From GMQP-bins7 sp963776565 (GTDB taxonomy: Bacteria > Actinomycetota > Thermoleophilia > Gaiellales > Gaiellaceae): 64,000 bases of DNA. The stretch spans positions 310,001-374,000 of the forward strand of contig CAVZNF010000015.1 of NCBI GenBank assembly GCA_963776565.1, written 5' to 3'. Every line of letters begins with the position of its first letter. Position 1 is the first letter of the stretch. A program made the translations under genes and the position numbers. The notes under the pieces are model-generated. The model had not been told where the DNA came from and did no database searches. It worked only from the letters and a program-made list of their open reading frames with translations. Of this stretch, positions 7,323 through 15,744 are shown one piece after another.

Positions 7323-8009
7323 GCGACCAGGCTCTGGTGACGGTCGAGGCGACCGGCGAGACGGTCGGCGAGGCGAAGTGGGCTGCGCTACGCGAACTCG
7401 AGCAGCTCGTGCCAGGCCTCGACCGAGAGAGCGTGTCGTTCCAGGTCGTGTCGGAAGGCGAGCGCGGGCTTCTCGGTGTCGGCTTCACGCCCGCCCACGT
7501 CATCGCCAGCACGGAGTCGGCTCGGGGTAGCGAGCCCGAGAATGCCGACGAGGGGGACGACATGGCGCACGCCCGCGAGATCGTCGAGCGGATCGTGTCC
7601 GGGATCGGCGCCGACGTCGCGGCGTCCGCGCGCACACACGAGTCCGGAGTGACCGTCATCTGCTCGGGACCTGACGTCGCGCTGTTCATCGGGAAGCACG
7701 GGCAGACGATCGACGCGATCCAGTATCTGGCGAATGCAATAACGCGCGCCAGGAGGCGGCCAGCACGAGGTCATCGTCGACGCTGCGGGCTACCGCGCAC
7801 GGCGCACCGCGACACTCGAGACGTTGGCCAAGCGCACGGCGCAGCGCGCCTCGGCGACCGGGCGACGCGTCGAGATGGAGCCGATGACCCCGGTCGAGCG
7901 CAAGATCGTCCACGAGGCGCTGAAAGAGGATCCAGAGGTCGAGACGGCGAGCGAAGGCTCCGAGCCCAATCGCTTCGTCGTGGTGTTCCCGCGCGCGCTT
8001 GCGGGCTGA
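7319..8009 (+). CDS. khpB: RNA-binding protein Jag/KhpB, reading frame broken once
   Basis: Jag family protein with an N-terminal Jag_N domain (VEATGETVGEAKWAALRELEQ), a KH domain (FIGKHGQTIDAIQYLANAI) and a C-terminal R3H domain (LETLAKRTAQRASATGR, then VERKIVHEALKED). The first frame runs to the KH domain; the rest (HEVIVDAAGYRARR and onward to a TGA at 8009) is in another frame. Removing one A around 7739-7742 joins the two parts into a normal-length protein of about 229 residues. The one-base excess resembles the other indels in this window and is probably a sequence error. It follows yidC with GTGA overlap, as expected for jag. Confidence 0.88.
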
Positions 8010-8010
8010 C

Positions 8011-8601
8011 ATGTCCGAGGCATTCCTCGAGCGCTGGCTCGAGGACGCCATCGCAACGCCTGGCATGACCGGATTCCGCGATATGGAAAGCGCGCGGCCC
8101 GTGCTCCTGGACGATGCACTGCGCGCTCGCGTGATCGTCGAGCGATTCGCGGGGCGTGTGATCGACGTCGGCTCGGGTGGAGGCTCTCCGGGAATACCGT
8201 TGGCGGCCGCGCTTCCCCTGAGATCGTTCACGCTCCTGGAGGCCGATCGGCGCAAGTGTGACTTCCTCGAGCGCACGACCGCTGCGCTGACGAACGTGGA
8301 CGTCGTGTGGGGGCGCGCCGAGGAGCAGCCGCTGGACGCCTTCGGTGTCGTGCTGGCGAAGGCGCTCGCGAAGCCGCCGGTCGCGGTCGAGCTCTGCCTG
8401 CCGCTCGTGGAGCCGGGCGGTGCAGCCGTGCTGTGGGTGGGCCCGACCGCAGATCGAGAATCGGTCGCTCGCGTCGCCGAGCTCCTCGGCGGCCAGCTCG
8501 ACACCGACGACGAAGGTCTCGTCGTGCTGCGAAAGCTCACGGCGACTCCACCCGGCTTCCCACGCCGCTCTGGTATGGCGAAGAAACGCCCTCTGAGCTA
8601 A
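8011..8601 (+). CDS. rsmG: 16S rRNA (guanine527-N7)-methyltransferase RsmG
   Basis: 196-residue SAM-dependent methyltransferase. It shows the SAM-binding VIDVGSGGGSPGIPLAAAL motif, FTLLEADRRKCDFLERT and the later VVLAKALAKPPVAVEL, matching GidB/RsmG. ATG 8011 lies 1 nt after the jag stop. The gene ends with a TAA that overlaps the stop of the convergent DUF6886 gene. It is last in the rpmH-to-rsmG series and lies next to parAB as in many bacteria. Confidence 0.93.
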   Translation: MSEAFLERWLEDAIATPGMTGFRDMESARPVLLDDALRARVIVERFAGRVIDVGSGGGSPGIPLAAALPLRSFTLLEADRRKCDFLERTTAALTNVDVVWGRAEEQPLDAFGVVLAKALAKPPVAVELCLPLVEPGGAAVLWVGPTADRESVARVAELLGGQLDTDDEGLVVLRKLTATPPGFPRRSGMAKKRPLS

Positions 8602-9152
8602 GGCTCGTCCGCTGCCGGCAGAGCGTTGTGCAGGCGGATACCGCTGTACTCGAGCGACGACGCGACAACACGCCGCCACGTGGGCCAGAGGTTCTCCACG
8701 ACGCGAAGGTCGATTCCCGAACGCGCGTGCAGCTCGACGAGGTCACCGAGCTCGACGACCTCGACCGGCACGACCGCCTCGCGGCTGAGCCAGTAGCCGC
8801 CGACATCCGGGTCGGGCGCAAACGTCTCGTGCGGCAGGCGGTAGGCGATGACGCGGGTCGTGCGCATCGGGTGGATCCACCCCGACTCGACGAGATGAAC
8901 GCGTGTCGAGCCTTCGAGGAGCGCTGCGTCCTCGGGCCCGGTCGTCGCGGTTGCCCAGAACGTGCAGCGCGGGCACTCGCGCGGGAACCAGTAGAAGGGA
9001 AGATGACGCGTGTCGACGGCCCAGACGCGGGGCTCGGAGCTTGTCGCAGTTCGGCTGACATGCGGCTCGAAGAGCGCGATCGCGGGGTCCTCGCTGACGT
9101 GCCACAGCGCATGTGGCCCTTCGCCCGTGTACGGCGGCGCGGCGTCTCGCAC
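8598..9152 (-). CDS. DUF6886 family protein
   Basis: 184 residues with the family-like opening ALWHVSEDPAIALFEPHVS and the conserved VWAVDTRHLPFYWFPRECPR segment. The function of the family is not known. The GTG start at 9152 has a TAGAGT element 8 nt upstream and no Shine-Dalgarno, so it is probably leaderless. It is divergent from parA and convergent with rsmG, the two stop codons overlapping. There are no membrane segments or signal peptide. Confidence 0.8.
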   Translation of the reverse strand: MRDAAPPYTGEGPHALWHVSEDPAIALFEPHVSRTATSSEPRVWAVDTRHLPFYWFPRECPRCTFWATATTGPEDAALLEGSTRVHLVESGWIHPMRTTRVIAYRLPHETFAPDPDVGGYWLSREAVVPVEVVELGDLVELHARSGIDLRVVENLWPTWRRVVASSLEYSGIRLHNALPAADEP

Positions 9153-9160
9153 GGCGCCGG

Positions 9161-9166
9161 ACTCTA
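9161..9166 (-). promoter_or_regulatory. -10 element TAGAGT for the DUF6886 gene
   Basis: TAGAGT on the minus strand, 8 nt before GTG 9152, with no Shine-Dalgarno between. It fits the leaderless start pattern seen across the window and lies 14 nt from the opposing parA element. Confidence 0.6.
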
Positions 9167-9180
9167 GCCGCCGCCCTCTC

Positions 9181-9186
9181 TAGGCT
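9181..9186 (+). promoter_or_regulatory. -10 element TAGGCT for parA
   Basis: TAGGCT, then 6 nt, then the parA GTG at 9193. The absence of a ribosome binding site suggests a leaderless transcript. Confidence 0.65.
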
Positions 9187-9192
9187 TGCCGC

Positions 9193-10008
9193 GTGCTCGC
9201 CTCCGGGTTGACGCGCGACCTGAGAGACCGCGCCAGCGGATCTGCGACCCTGCGCAGCACCCGCGTTTACGCGGTGGCGAACCAGAAGGGCGGCGTGGGC
9301 AAGACGACCTCCGCCGTCAACCTCAGCGCGTGCCTCGCCGAGGCGGGCGAGCGGGTGCTGCTCATCGATCTCGATCCGCAGGCGAACGCGACCTCCGGGC
9401 TGGGAATGCGCGCAAACGGTGCGTCGACGCACGACTTGCTCGACGGGGTTCCGCTCGCGAAGCTGGCGAAGCCGACCTCGGTTCCCAATCTCGACGTCGT
9501 CATGGCCAAGAGCGACCTCGCCGCCGCGGCCGTCGAGCTCTCGAGCCGTGACGGCGGCGAGCGCTTTCTCGCCGACGCGCTCGCTGGAGCGCTCGAGGCG
9601 TACTCCTACGTTCTCCTCGACTGCCCGCCGTCGTTCGGCCCGCTTACGGTCAACGCGCTCGCAGCAGCGCATCGCGCGATCGTTCCCGTGCAGGCCGAGT
9701 ACTACGCGCTCGAGGGCCTCTCCCAGCTCCTCGGCACGATCAATCTCGTGAAGGCGCAGCTCAATCCGCAGCTCGCAGTTGCCGGGATCCTGCTCACGAT
9801 GGCCGACGGCCGTACGCGGCTTGCCGCCGAGGTTGAGGCCGAGCTACGCCGGCATTTCGGGTCGCTCGTGTTCACGACGACCATCCCCCGCTCGGTGCGC
9901 CTCGCTGAGGCGCCGAGCCACGGTGTCCCTGCAATCGCCTATGACCGCCGCTCAGCCGGCGCCGAGGCTTACTGGAAGGTGGCGATGGAGCTTGTCGAGC
10001 GTTCCTAG
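9193..10008 (+). CDS. parA: Chromosome partitioning ATPase ParA/Soj
   Basis: 271-residue deviant Walker ATPase that drives segregation of ParB-parS complexes. It has the Walker A ANQKGGVGKTTSAVNL, the switch VLLIDLDPQANAT and the LLDCPPSFGPLTVNAL motif. The C-terminus contains TIPRSVRLAEAPSHG, typical of Soj-type ParA. It starts at GTG 9193 with a probable leaderless promoter. The downstream parB starts inside its last codons, so the two form an operon. Location about 4 kb from the origin fits chromosomal ParA. Confidence 0.97.
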   Translation: MLASGLTRDLRDRASGSATLRSTRVYAVANQKGGVGKTTSAVNLSACLAEAGERVLLIDLDPQANATSGLGMRANGASTHDLLDGVPLAKLAKPTSVPNLDVVMAKSDLAAAAVELSSRDGGERFLADALAGALEAYSYVLLDCPPSFGPLTVNALAAAHRAIVPVQAEYYALEGLSQLLGTINLVKAQLNPQLAVAGILLTMADGRTRLAAEVEAELRRHFGSLVFTTTIPRSVRLAEAPSHGVPAIAYDRRSAGAEAYWKVAMELVERS

Positions 10009-10861
10009 AGAGCGACGCGGTCTCGGGCGAGGCCTCGAGGTGCTGCTCGGCGAGGCCGGCCAGCCCGAGCTCGTCCACCTCCCGGTCGAGATGGTCCACC
10101 CGAACCCGCGGCAGCCCCGACGACGCTTCGAGCCGGAAGCCGCGTCCGGGCTCGCGAGCTCGATTCGACTGCAAGGCGTCCTGCAGCCCATCGTCGTTCG
10201 CCGTCGCTCGGAAGGCGGATTCGAGCTCATCGCGGGCGAGCGGCGCTGGCGAGCTGCCCGATCTGCCGGCGTGGCCACACTGCCCGCTCTGGTCAGAGAC
10301 GTCGGCGACCGCGACTCGCTGCTGCTCGGGCTGGTCGAGAACGTCGCGCGCGAGCAGCTCTCCCCTGTTGAAGAGGCACGTGCCTACGCCTCGCTCGTCG
10401 ACGAGTTCGAGCTGTCGCTCGGCGATGTCGCGGATCGCGTCGGGCGCTCGAAGTCGGCCGTCTCCAACCGCCTGCGTCTCCTCGAGCTCCCGGAGGAGGT
10501 TCTCTGGATGCTCGCCCGTGGAGACATGAGCGAGGGCCACGCTCGCGCCGTGCTCTCCCTTCCCGACGACGACGCTCGCCGCCGCCTCGCGCGCCGGATA
10601 GTGAAAGAGGGTCTCACCGTTCGCGCTGCGGAGCGAGCAGCGCAAGAGGGTGGCGCGCGTCGGCGCCCTCGCCGAGTTGCAGCATTCGACCCAGCGCTCG
10701 TGGACAGAGCTCGCGCTGCCTCCGAGCGCGTCACGGGCATGCCCGCCCGGGTCAGCGCCGGCATGCTCCAGATCCGCTTCGGCGACGAGAAGGGGCTCGA
10801 AGAGCTCGTGGAGGCACTGGAAGCTGCAACCAGCCGAGCCGTCGAAGACCGCGCGGCCTAA
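9992..10861 (+). CDS. parB: Chromosome partitioning protein ParB
   Basis: 289-residue CTPase and parS-binding protein. It opens SSVPRERRGLGRGLEVLL, has the CTP-binding motif GERRWRAAR, and the helix-turn-helix region LSLGDVADRVGRSKSAVSNRLRL. The C-terminal dimerisation part includes LQIRFGDEKGLEELVEALE. The chosen start is TTG 9992, which keeps the conserved RRGLGRGL opening, overlaps the parA end and has a GGAAGGTGG sequence upstream. A parS-like palindrome lies at 19714-19729. Tandem hairpins follow the gene. Confidence 0.95.
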   Translation: MSSVPRERRGLGRGLEVLLGEAGQPELVHLPVEMVHPNPRQPRRRFEPEAASGLASSIRLQGVLQPIVVRRRSEGGFELIAGERRWRAARSAGVATLPALVRDVGDRDSLLLGLVENVAREQLSPVEEARAYASLVDEFELSLGDVADRVGRSKSAVSNRLRLLELPEEVLWMLARGDMSEGHARAVLSLPDDDARRRLARRIVKEGLTVRAAERAAQEGGARRRPRRVAAFDPALVDRARAASERVTGMPARVSAGMLQIRFGDEKGLEELVEALEAATSRAVEDRAA

Positions 10862-10897
10862 AGAGGGCCACACGTAAGGGTCAAGGTCAAGAGCGAC

Positions 10898-10917
10898 GCG
10901 GCTGCGGCAGCAGCCGC
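10898..10917 (+). terminator. GC-rich hairpin after parB
   Basis: Arms GCGGCTGC and GCAGCCGC are perfect complements with a GGCA loop, 37 nt after the parB stop. It has no T-run. Together with the next hairpin it probably ends the parAB transcript or stabilises its 3' end. Confidence 0.45.
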
Positions 10918-10932
10918 CTTCAGGGATCTCGC

Positions 10933-10962
10933 GATCGGAATCTGCACTCGCAGATTCCGATC
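10933..10962. terminator. 13-bp perfect hairpin between parB and tRNA-Ile
   Basis: GATCGGAATCTGC (10933-10945) and GCAGATTCCGATC (10950-10962) pair perfectly around an ACTC loop. It lies between parB and the end of tRNA-Ile and could terminate both converging transcripts. There is no flanking T-run. Confidence 0.6.
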
Positions 10963-10974
10963 TGCGGAAAGGGA

Positions 10975-11048
10975 TGGGCGATCCTGGACTCGAACCAGGG
11001 GCCTCCGCCTTATCAGAGCGGCGCTCTAACCGACTGAGCTAATCGCCC
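10975..11048 (-). tRNA. tRNA-Ile (GAT)
   Basis: 74 nt that fold as a cloverleaf on the minus strand: acceptor GGGCGAT pairs with ATCGCCC, the D-loop region is AGCTCAGTCGGTTAGAGC, the anticodon loop CTGATAAG gives anticodon GAT, and the T-arm is CTGGTTCGAGTCCAG. The discriminator base is A and CCA is not encoded. It stands alone rather than in an rRNA operon. Confidence 0.97.
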
Positions 11049-11101
11049 GCGGGGCCGGAACTGTACCGCAGCCCCCTGACTAAGATGGGCACGGGCCAGC
11101 G

Positions 11102-11692
11102 ATGCGAGAGATGACCCTCTACGGCGTGAGCTTCGAGCCGATCGGCAAGCAGCCGATCGTGCTCTTGAAGACCGTGGACGAGGATCGCTTCCTCCCGATC
11201 TGGATCGGTCACCCCGAGGCGGCGGCGATCCTGATGAAGCTGCAGGGGGCAAGCCCGCAACGGCCGATGACCCACGACCTGCTCACGGAGGTCGTCTCCG
11301 AGCTCAAGGGCGAGGTCGTCAAGGTGACCGTCACGGAGCTGCGTGAGAACACGTACTTCGCGCAGATCACGATCCTCCAGGACGGGACCGAGGTCGAGAT
11401 CGACTCGCGCCCGTCGGACGCGATCGCACTCGCCGTTCGCTGCGACGCGCAGATCTTCGCGGCGGACGACGTCGTCGAGGAGTCGAGCATCGAGTTTCAG
11501 GGCGGCGACGAGGAGGCCAGCCTCGTGACGGCGTCGACGCTCGCGGATCTCGATCCCGAGGAGTTCCGCCAGTTCATCGAGACGGTCACTCCCGAGGAGT
11601 TCGCCTCGAGCCTCGAGGACGCGCTCGAGGAGCTCGACGACGAGCCTCGAGGAGGACGACGAAGAGGTCTGACCGCGCTCAGCCGGTGCTGA
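11102..11692 (+). CDS. Bifunctional nuclease family protein (DUF151), C-terminus probably shifted
   Basis: About 190 residues with the DUF151/BFN domain: LYGVSFEPIGKQPIVLLK, LPIWIGHPEAAAILM and the SRPSDAIALAVR motif. The family has reported nuclease activity in plants and bacteria; the role here is unproven. After LEELDDE the frame ends with a basic tail (PRGGRRRGLTALSRC) that overlaps the convergent CPBP gene. Dropping one C at 11645-11646 gives an acidic tail ELEEDDEEV with a stop at 11672, which fits the preceding composition and removes the overlap. A TAAGAT element lies 15 nt before the ATG. Confidence 0.88.
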   Translation: MREMTLYGVSFEPIGKQPIVLLKTVDEDRFLPIWIGHPEAAAILMKLQGASPQRPMTHDLLTEVVSELKGEVVKVTVTELRENTYFAQITILQDGTEVEIDSRPSDAIALAVRCDAQIFAADDVVEESSIEFQGGDEEASLVTASTLADLDPEEFRQFIETVTPEEFASSLEDALEELDDEPRGGRRRGLTALSRC

Positions 11693-12314
11693 CGGCAGCG
11701 ATGAGCGCGATGCCGTTGAACGCAGCGTGGAGCGCCATGCCCGGGTAGACGCTGTCCGTCCGGACGCGCAGCCAGCCGACGACGATCCCGAAGATCGTGA
11801 GCACGGGAAGCGCGATGAGCAGCCCGTGTGCCGCTCCGAAGAGCACGCCGGTCACCCCGATTGCCGGCATCGAGCCCCAGGGCAGCAGCAGCGAGATCCC
11901 GAGCCCGCGGTAGGTCAGCTCCTCGACGGCGGGCGCGAGGAACGTCACGACGAGAAAAAACGCGACGAACGCTCCGGCTCTGCTCGAGTCCCAGCCGTCG
12001 GGGACGAGCCCCTGCTCGTCGGTCGCGTTCCAGTCGCCGAACAGCGTGAGCGCCCGCTCGTAGACGAACGCCGCAGCGTAGATCGCCACGAGCGCGAGAG
12101 CTGCCAAGCCGAGCGCGCGCTTCCATGATGCGGGACGTCGTAGGGCAAACAGCTCCCGCCGCGGAAGGCCACGCGCGATCAGCAGCAGGATCCCGAGCAT
12201 GATCCCGTACTGGATGACCGCCGCCACGGAAGACGAGTAGCGGTACGCGAGGTCGTCCGGCGTCTCTGTATCGGTGAGCCGAGCTCCGTACGCGAGGAGC
12301 GCGAGCAGGGACAC
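11679..12314 (-). CDS. CPBP family intramembrane metalloprotease
   Basis: 211 residues with several membrane helices and the CPBP motifs EELTYRGLG (EExxxR) and FGAAHGLL (FxxxH), followed by a third conserved block with HAAFNG. The family includes CAAX-type and bacteriocin-immunity proteases; the substrate is unknown. The GTG at 12314 cuts into the first membrane helix. In-frame sequence upstream encodes SGRLIAWLVFV, and an ATG at 12372 (MNERCPDEVL) would join it if one base near 12338-12342 were extra. The real N-terminus may therefore be about 20 residues longer. Confidence 0.85.
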   Translation of the reverse strand: MSLLALLAYGARLTDTETPDDLAYRYSSSVAAVIQYGIMLGILLLIARGLPRRELFALRRPASWKRALGLAALALVAIYAAAFVYERALTLFGDWNATDEQGLVPDGWDSSRAGAFVAFFLVVTFLAPAVEELTYRGLGISLLLPWGSMPAIGVTGVLFGAAHGLLIALPVLTIFGIVVGWLRVRTDSVYPGMALHAAFNGIALIAAVSTG

Positions 12315-12400
12315 GAAGACGAGCCATGCGATCAGCCTGCCGGAGTACTTCGTCTGGACAGCGTTCGTTCATCACGAAGATTCCAGCAGAACCGCGCGGC

Positions 12401-12406
12401 TAGCAT
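12401..12406 (+). promoter_or_regulatory. -10 element TAGCAT for the PBP gene
   Basis: TAGCAT, then 6 nt, then ATG 12413. No Shine-Dalgarno is present, which matches the leaderless pattern. Confidence 0.6.
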
Positions 12407-12412
12407 TCGATC

Positions 12413-14537
12413 ATGAGCCCGCCGCGGAGCAGGCGCACTCCGCTCGATCCCGAGACGATGCGTCCACGGGGACGGCATCAGCGGGCGATCCGTCGCAAGC
12501 GACGGCGGAAGGGCGCAGTCGTGGCGGTGGTGGCCATCATCGCGCTCGCAGCGGCAGCCGGCATCGGTGGGACTGCGGCGGTGCTCGCCTACGGATCGTC
12601 CTGCGACCTCAGCTCGTTGCGGCGGGTCGACATCGGCGCCAACTCGTTCGTCTATGCCGCGGACGGGTCGCTGCTCGGATCGATTCCGGCGGAGCGGAAC
12701 CGCGAGCCCGTGACCGCAGAGGGCATGTCGCTCTGGATGCGCAAGGCGACCATCGCTATCGAGGACCGACGCTTCTTCAATCACGGGGGCGTCGATCTCG
12801 AAGGAATCGCGCGAGCAGCCGTTGCTGACATCAAGGCCGGGTCGATCGTCGAAGGCGGATCGACGATCACGCAGCAGCTCGTCCGCAACCTCTACATCTC
12901 GCGCGAGCAGACGGTCCAGCGCAAGGTGAAGGAAGCGTGTCTCGCCTCGAAGCTGGATGGCGAGTGGTCGAAGCAGCGGATCCTGACCGAGTACCTCAAC
13001 CAGGTCTACTACGGCAATCACGCGTACGGCATCGAGGCAGCGGCCCAGACCTACTTCTCGAAGCCAGCCAGCGAGCTCGACCTGTCGGAGTCCGCGCTTC
13101 TTGCGGGCCTCACGCAGGCGCCGTCGATCTACGACCCGTTCACCGTTCCGGCCCGTGCGCTCGCGCGTCGGCACGAGGTGCTCCGGGCGATGCTCGACAC
13201 CGGCGTCATCACGCCGCGCATCTACCGCAAGACGCTCGACGCCGAGGTGACGCTTCACCCCGGACGTCTCTACGACAGGATCCGGGAGCCGTACTTCTTC
13301 GGCTACGTCCGCGACAAGCTGATCGAGGTGTACGGGGCACAGTCGGTTCGCTCCGGCGGGCTCAAGGTGTACACGACGATCGTCCCGCGGTACCAGAGGC
13401 TTGCCGAGCAGGCGATCCGCGACACGCTGAACGAGTCGACCGATCCGGCTGCGGCTCTGATCTCGATCAGCCCACGCACAGGAGCGATCCGTGCGATGGC
13501 CGCCGTCGTCCCGAACCGCCCGAAGAACCAGTTCAACCTTCTCTCGCAGGCGCGCAGGCAGCCCGGGTCGACATTCAAGACGTTCGTGCTCACGGCAGCC
13601 GTCGAGCAGGGGATCAACCCGGACTCGACCTACTACGTCTCCGCGCCGTTCACGTACAAGGTGCACCCGGCCGGGAACTGCGAGGACGGAACATGGTGGT
13701 GCGTGCACACGTACGCGAACGACTACTACGGCTGGAGCTCCATTCGCAGCGCCACGATCCGGTCCGACAACTCCGTCTACGCGCAGCTCACCCTCGACGT
13801 CGGCCCGCAGAAGGTCGCCGAGGTTGCCCGACGCATGGGCGTGCGCTCGCAGCTGGACGTGAAGGGCGCGTACGTGCCGTCCATCGGGCTCGGCTCGATC
13901 GCAGTCTCGCCGCTCGATCTCGCAACTGCCTACTCGACGCTGGCGGCGCAAGGGGTGCACGCGGAGCCGATGGCGATCCGCCGTGTCGTTCTTCCTGACG
14001 GCCGGCGTGGATTCAGAGGCCGGTTGGGGCGTCCCGAACCGCCACCGCGCGATCTCCGAGGGAACAGCAGCGATCGTCACTCGCATCCTCGAGCAGAACG
14101 TCCAGTCGGGAACCGGAACCCGTGCCGCGTTCGGTAGGCCGGCGGCCGGCAAGACGGGAACGAACGAGGAGCACGCCGACGCGTGGTTCGCGGGGTACAC
14201 GCCCGAGCTCGCGACCACCGTCTGGGTGGGCTACACGAGCGCCGAGATCCCGATGCTGAGCGTGCACGGAATCGCCGTGAGCGGAGGAACCTTCCCCGCC
14301 GAGATCTGGCGGCAGTTCATGGAGCCGGCGCTCGAGGGCACTGAGCCGGAGGCGTTCCCGGAGCCCGCGGTGTGGCCGGAGTGGAAGCCGTTCACGCGCG
14401 GTCAGTATGCGCTGACGTATGACCCCAACCCAGCGGCGAGCACCGACACCGAGACCGAGACCGACACGACGCCGGTTCCGGCGGCGCCTACGCCCACGAA
14501 ACCATCGCCTACCAGGCCGGTTCCGGAACATCACTGA
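12413..14537 (+). CDS. Class A penicillin-binding protein, reading frame broken once
   Basis: Bifunctional peptidoglycan glycosyltransferase/transpeptidase. A cytoplasmic basic N-terminus and one membrane helix (VVAVVAIIALAAAAGIGG) precede the GT51 domain with EDRRFFNHGGVD and GGSTITQQLVRNLY. The transpeptidase domain has QPGSTFKTF (SxxK), SDNSVY (SxN) and AGKTGTNEEHADAWFAG (KTG). The first frame continues only to about 14000; VDSEAGWGVPNRHRAISEG and the KTG box are one base out. Removing one C near 14002-14006 restores a protein of about 708 residues. The C-terminal tail is Pro/Thr-rich. The break is most likely a sequence error. Confidence 0.9.
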
Positions 14538-14549
14538 AACGGCGTCGAA

Positions 14550-15744
14550 TTGTCGGAGCTCCTAACGATCGACGAGGCGCTCGAGCACGTTCTCGAGCGG
14601 TCCCGGCTTCTCCCGGTCGAGAGCGTGCCGATCGACGAGGCGCTCGGGCGTGTTCTGCGCGAGCCGGCACGCGCTGTCGTCGATCTGCCGCCCTTTCCGA
14701 GCTCCGCCATGGATGGATTCGCCGTTCGCGCGGCGGAGACGCCGGGCAGGCTCCCCGTCGCCTACCGCGTCGCGGCTGGCGGTGCGCCGCCCGGCGCGCT
14801 CCCTCCTAGCGCGGCGGCAGGGATCGCGACGGGAGGGACGGTGCCGGACGGCGCAGATGCAGTGGTGCCGGTCGAGCGCGTGGAGGATCACGGCGACCAC
14901 GTCGACGTCTTGCATGAAGCGACTCTCGGTCAGCATGTCCGGCCACGCGGCGGCGACGTCCGGGCGGGCGACGTCGTCGTGGCTCCGGGAACGCGACTTG
15001 GCGCCGTGCAGATCGGAGCGCTGGGTGCGGCTGGTGTCGCAACCGTCGCCTGCTCGTCACGGCCGCGAGTCGCGATCCTCGCGACGGGGTCCGAGCTACG
15101 GAACCCAGGGGAGAGCCTCGAGGCCGGTCAGATCTACGAGTCGAACCGAAGGATGATCGCGGCGGCGCTTGGCGAGCTCAGGAGCCGAGATCAACGTGTT
15201 GCCTGTCGCTGCGGACGACTCCGAATCGCATCGCGACGCAATCGCTCGCGGGCTCGAGCACGACGTGCTGGTCACCTCGGGAGGGGTCTCGATGGGGCCA
15301 CACGACCTCGTGCGGCGGGTCGCTGCCGAGCTCGGCGTCGACGAGGTCTTCTGGGGAGTCGCGATCAAGCCCGGGAAGCCCCTCGCCTTCGGCGTTCGCG
15401 GCGACACGCTTGTTTTCGGGCTCCCCGGGAACCCGGTCTCGTCGCTCGTCGGCGCTCTCGTCTTCGTGCGTCCCGCACTTCTCGCGCGGCAAGGTGTCGC
15501 GAGTCCGAAACCGAGCTACCTCCGTGCGCGCGTCACGTCGGCGCTTCGGCGCAATCCGCACCGCGACGAGTTCGTGCGCGCGACGCGCACCGAAGCCGCT
15601 GACGGATTCGACCTCGCTCCCATCATGGGCCAGGAGTCGCACATGATCGTTCGCGCTGCCGCAGCCGACGCGCTCATCCACGTCCCGCGCGGCGAAGGTG
15701 AGACGCAGCCGGGCGAGATGGTGCGGTTCCTGCCTCTCGACTAG
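14550..15744 (+). CDS. moeA: Molybdopterin molybdenumtransferase MoeA, reading frame broken once
   Basis: Inserts molybdenum into molybdopterin. The N-terminal part has SAMDGFAVRAAETPG and GGTVPDGADAVVPVE. The central MPT-binding domain has AILATGSEL and, in the second frame, VTSGGVSMGPHDLVR and FGLPGNPVSSLVG. The two parts are one base out of register at 15180 (an extra A in GAGCTCAGG); correcting it gives LGELGAEINVLPV and a protein of about 397 residues. The start is a TTG at 14550, 12 nt after the PBP stop. moaC and mog lie about 5 kb downstream. Confidence 0.9.
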
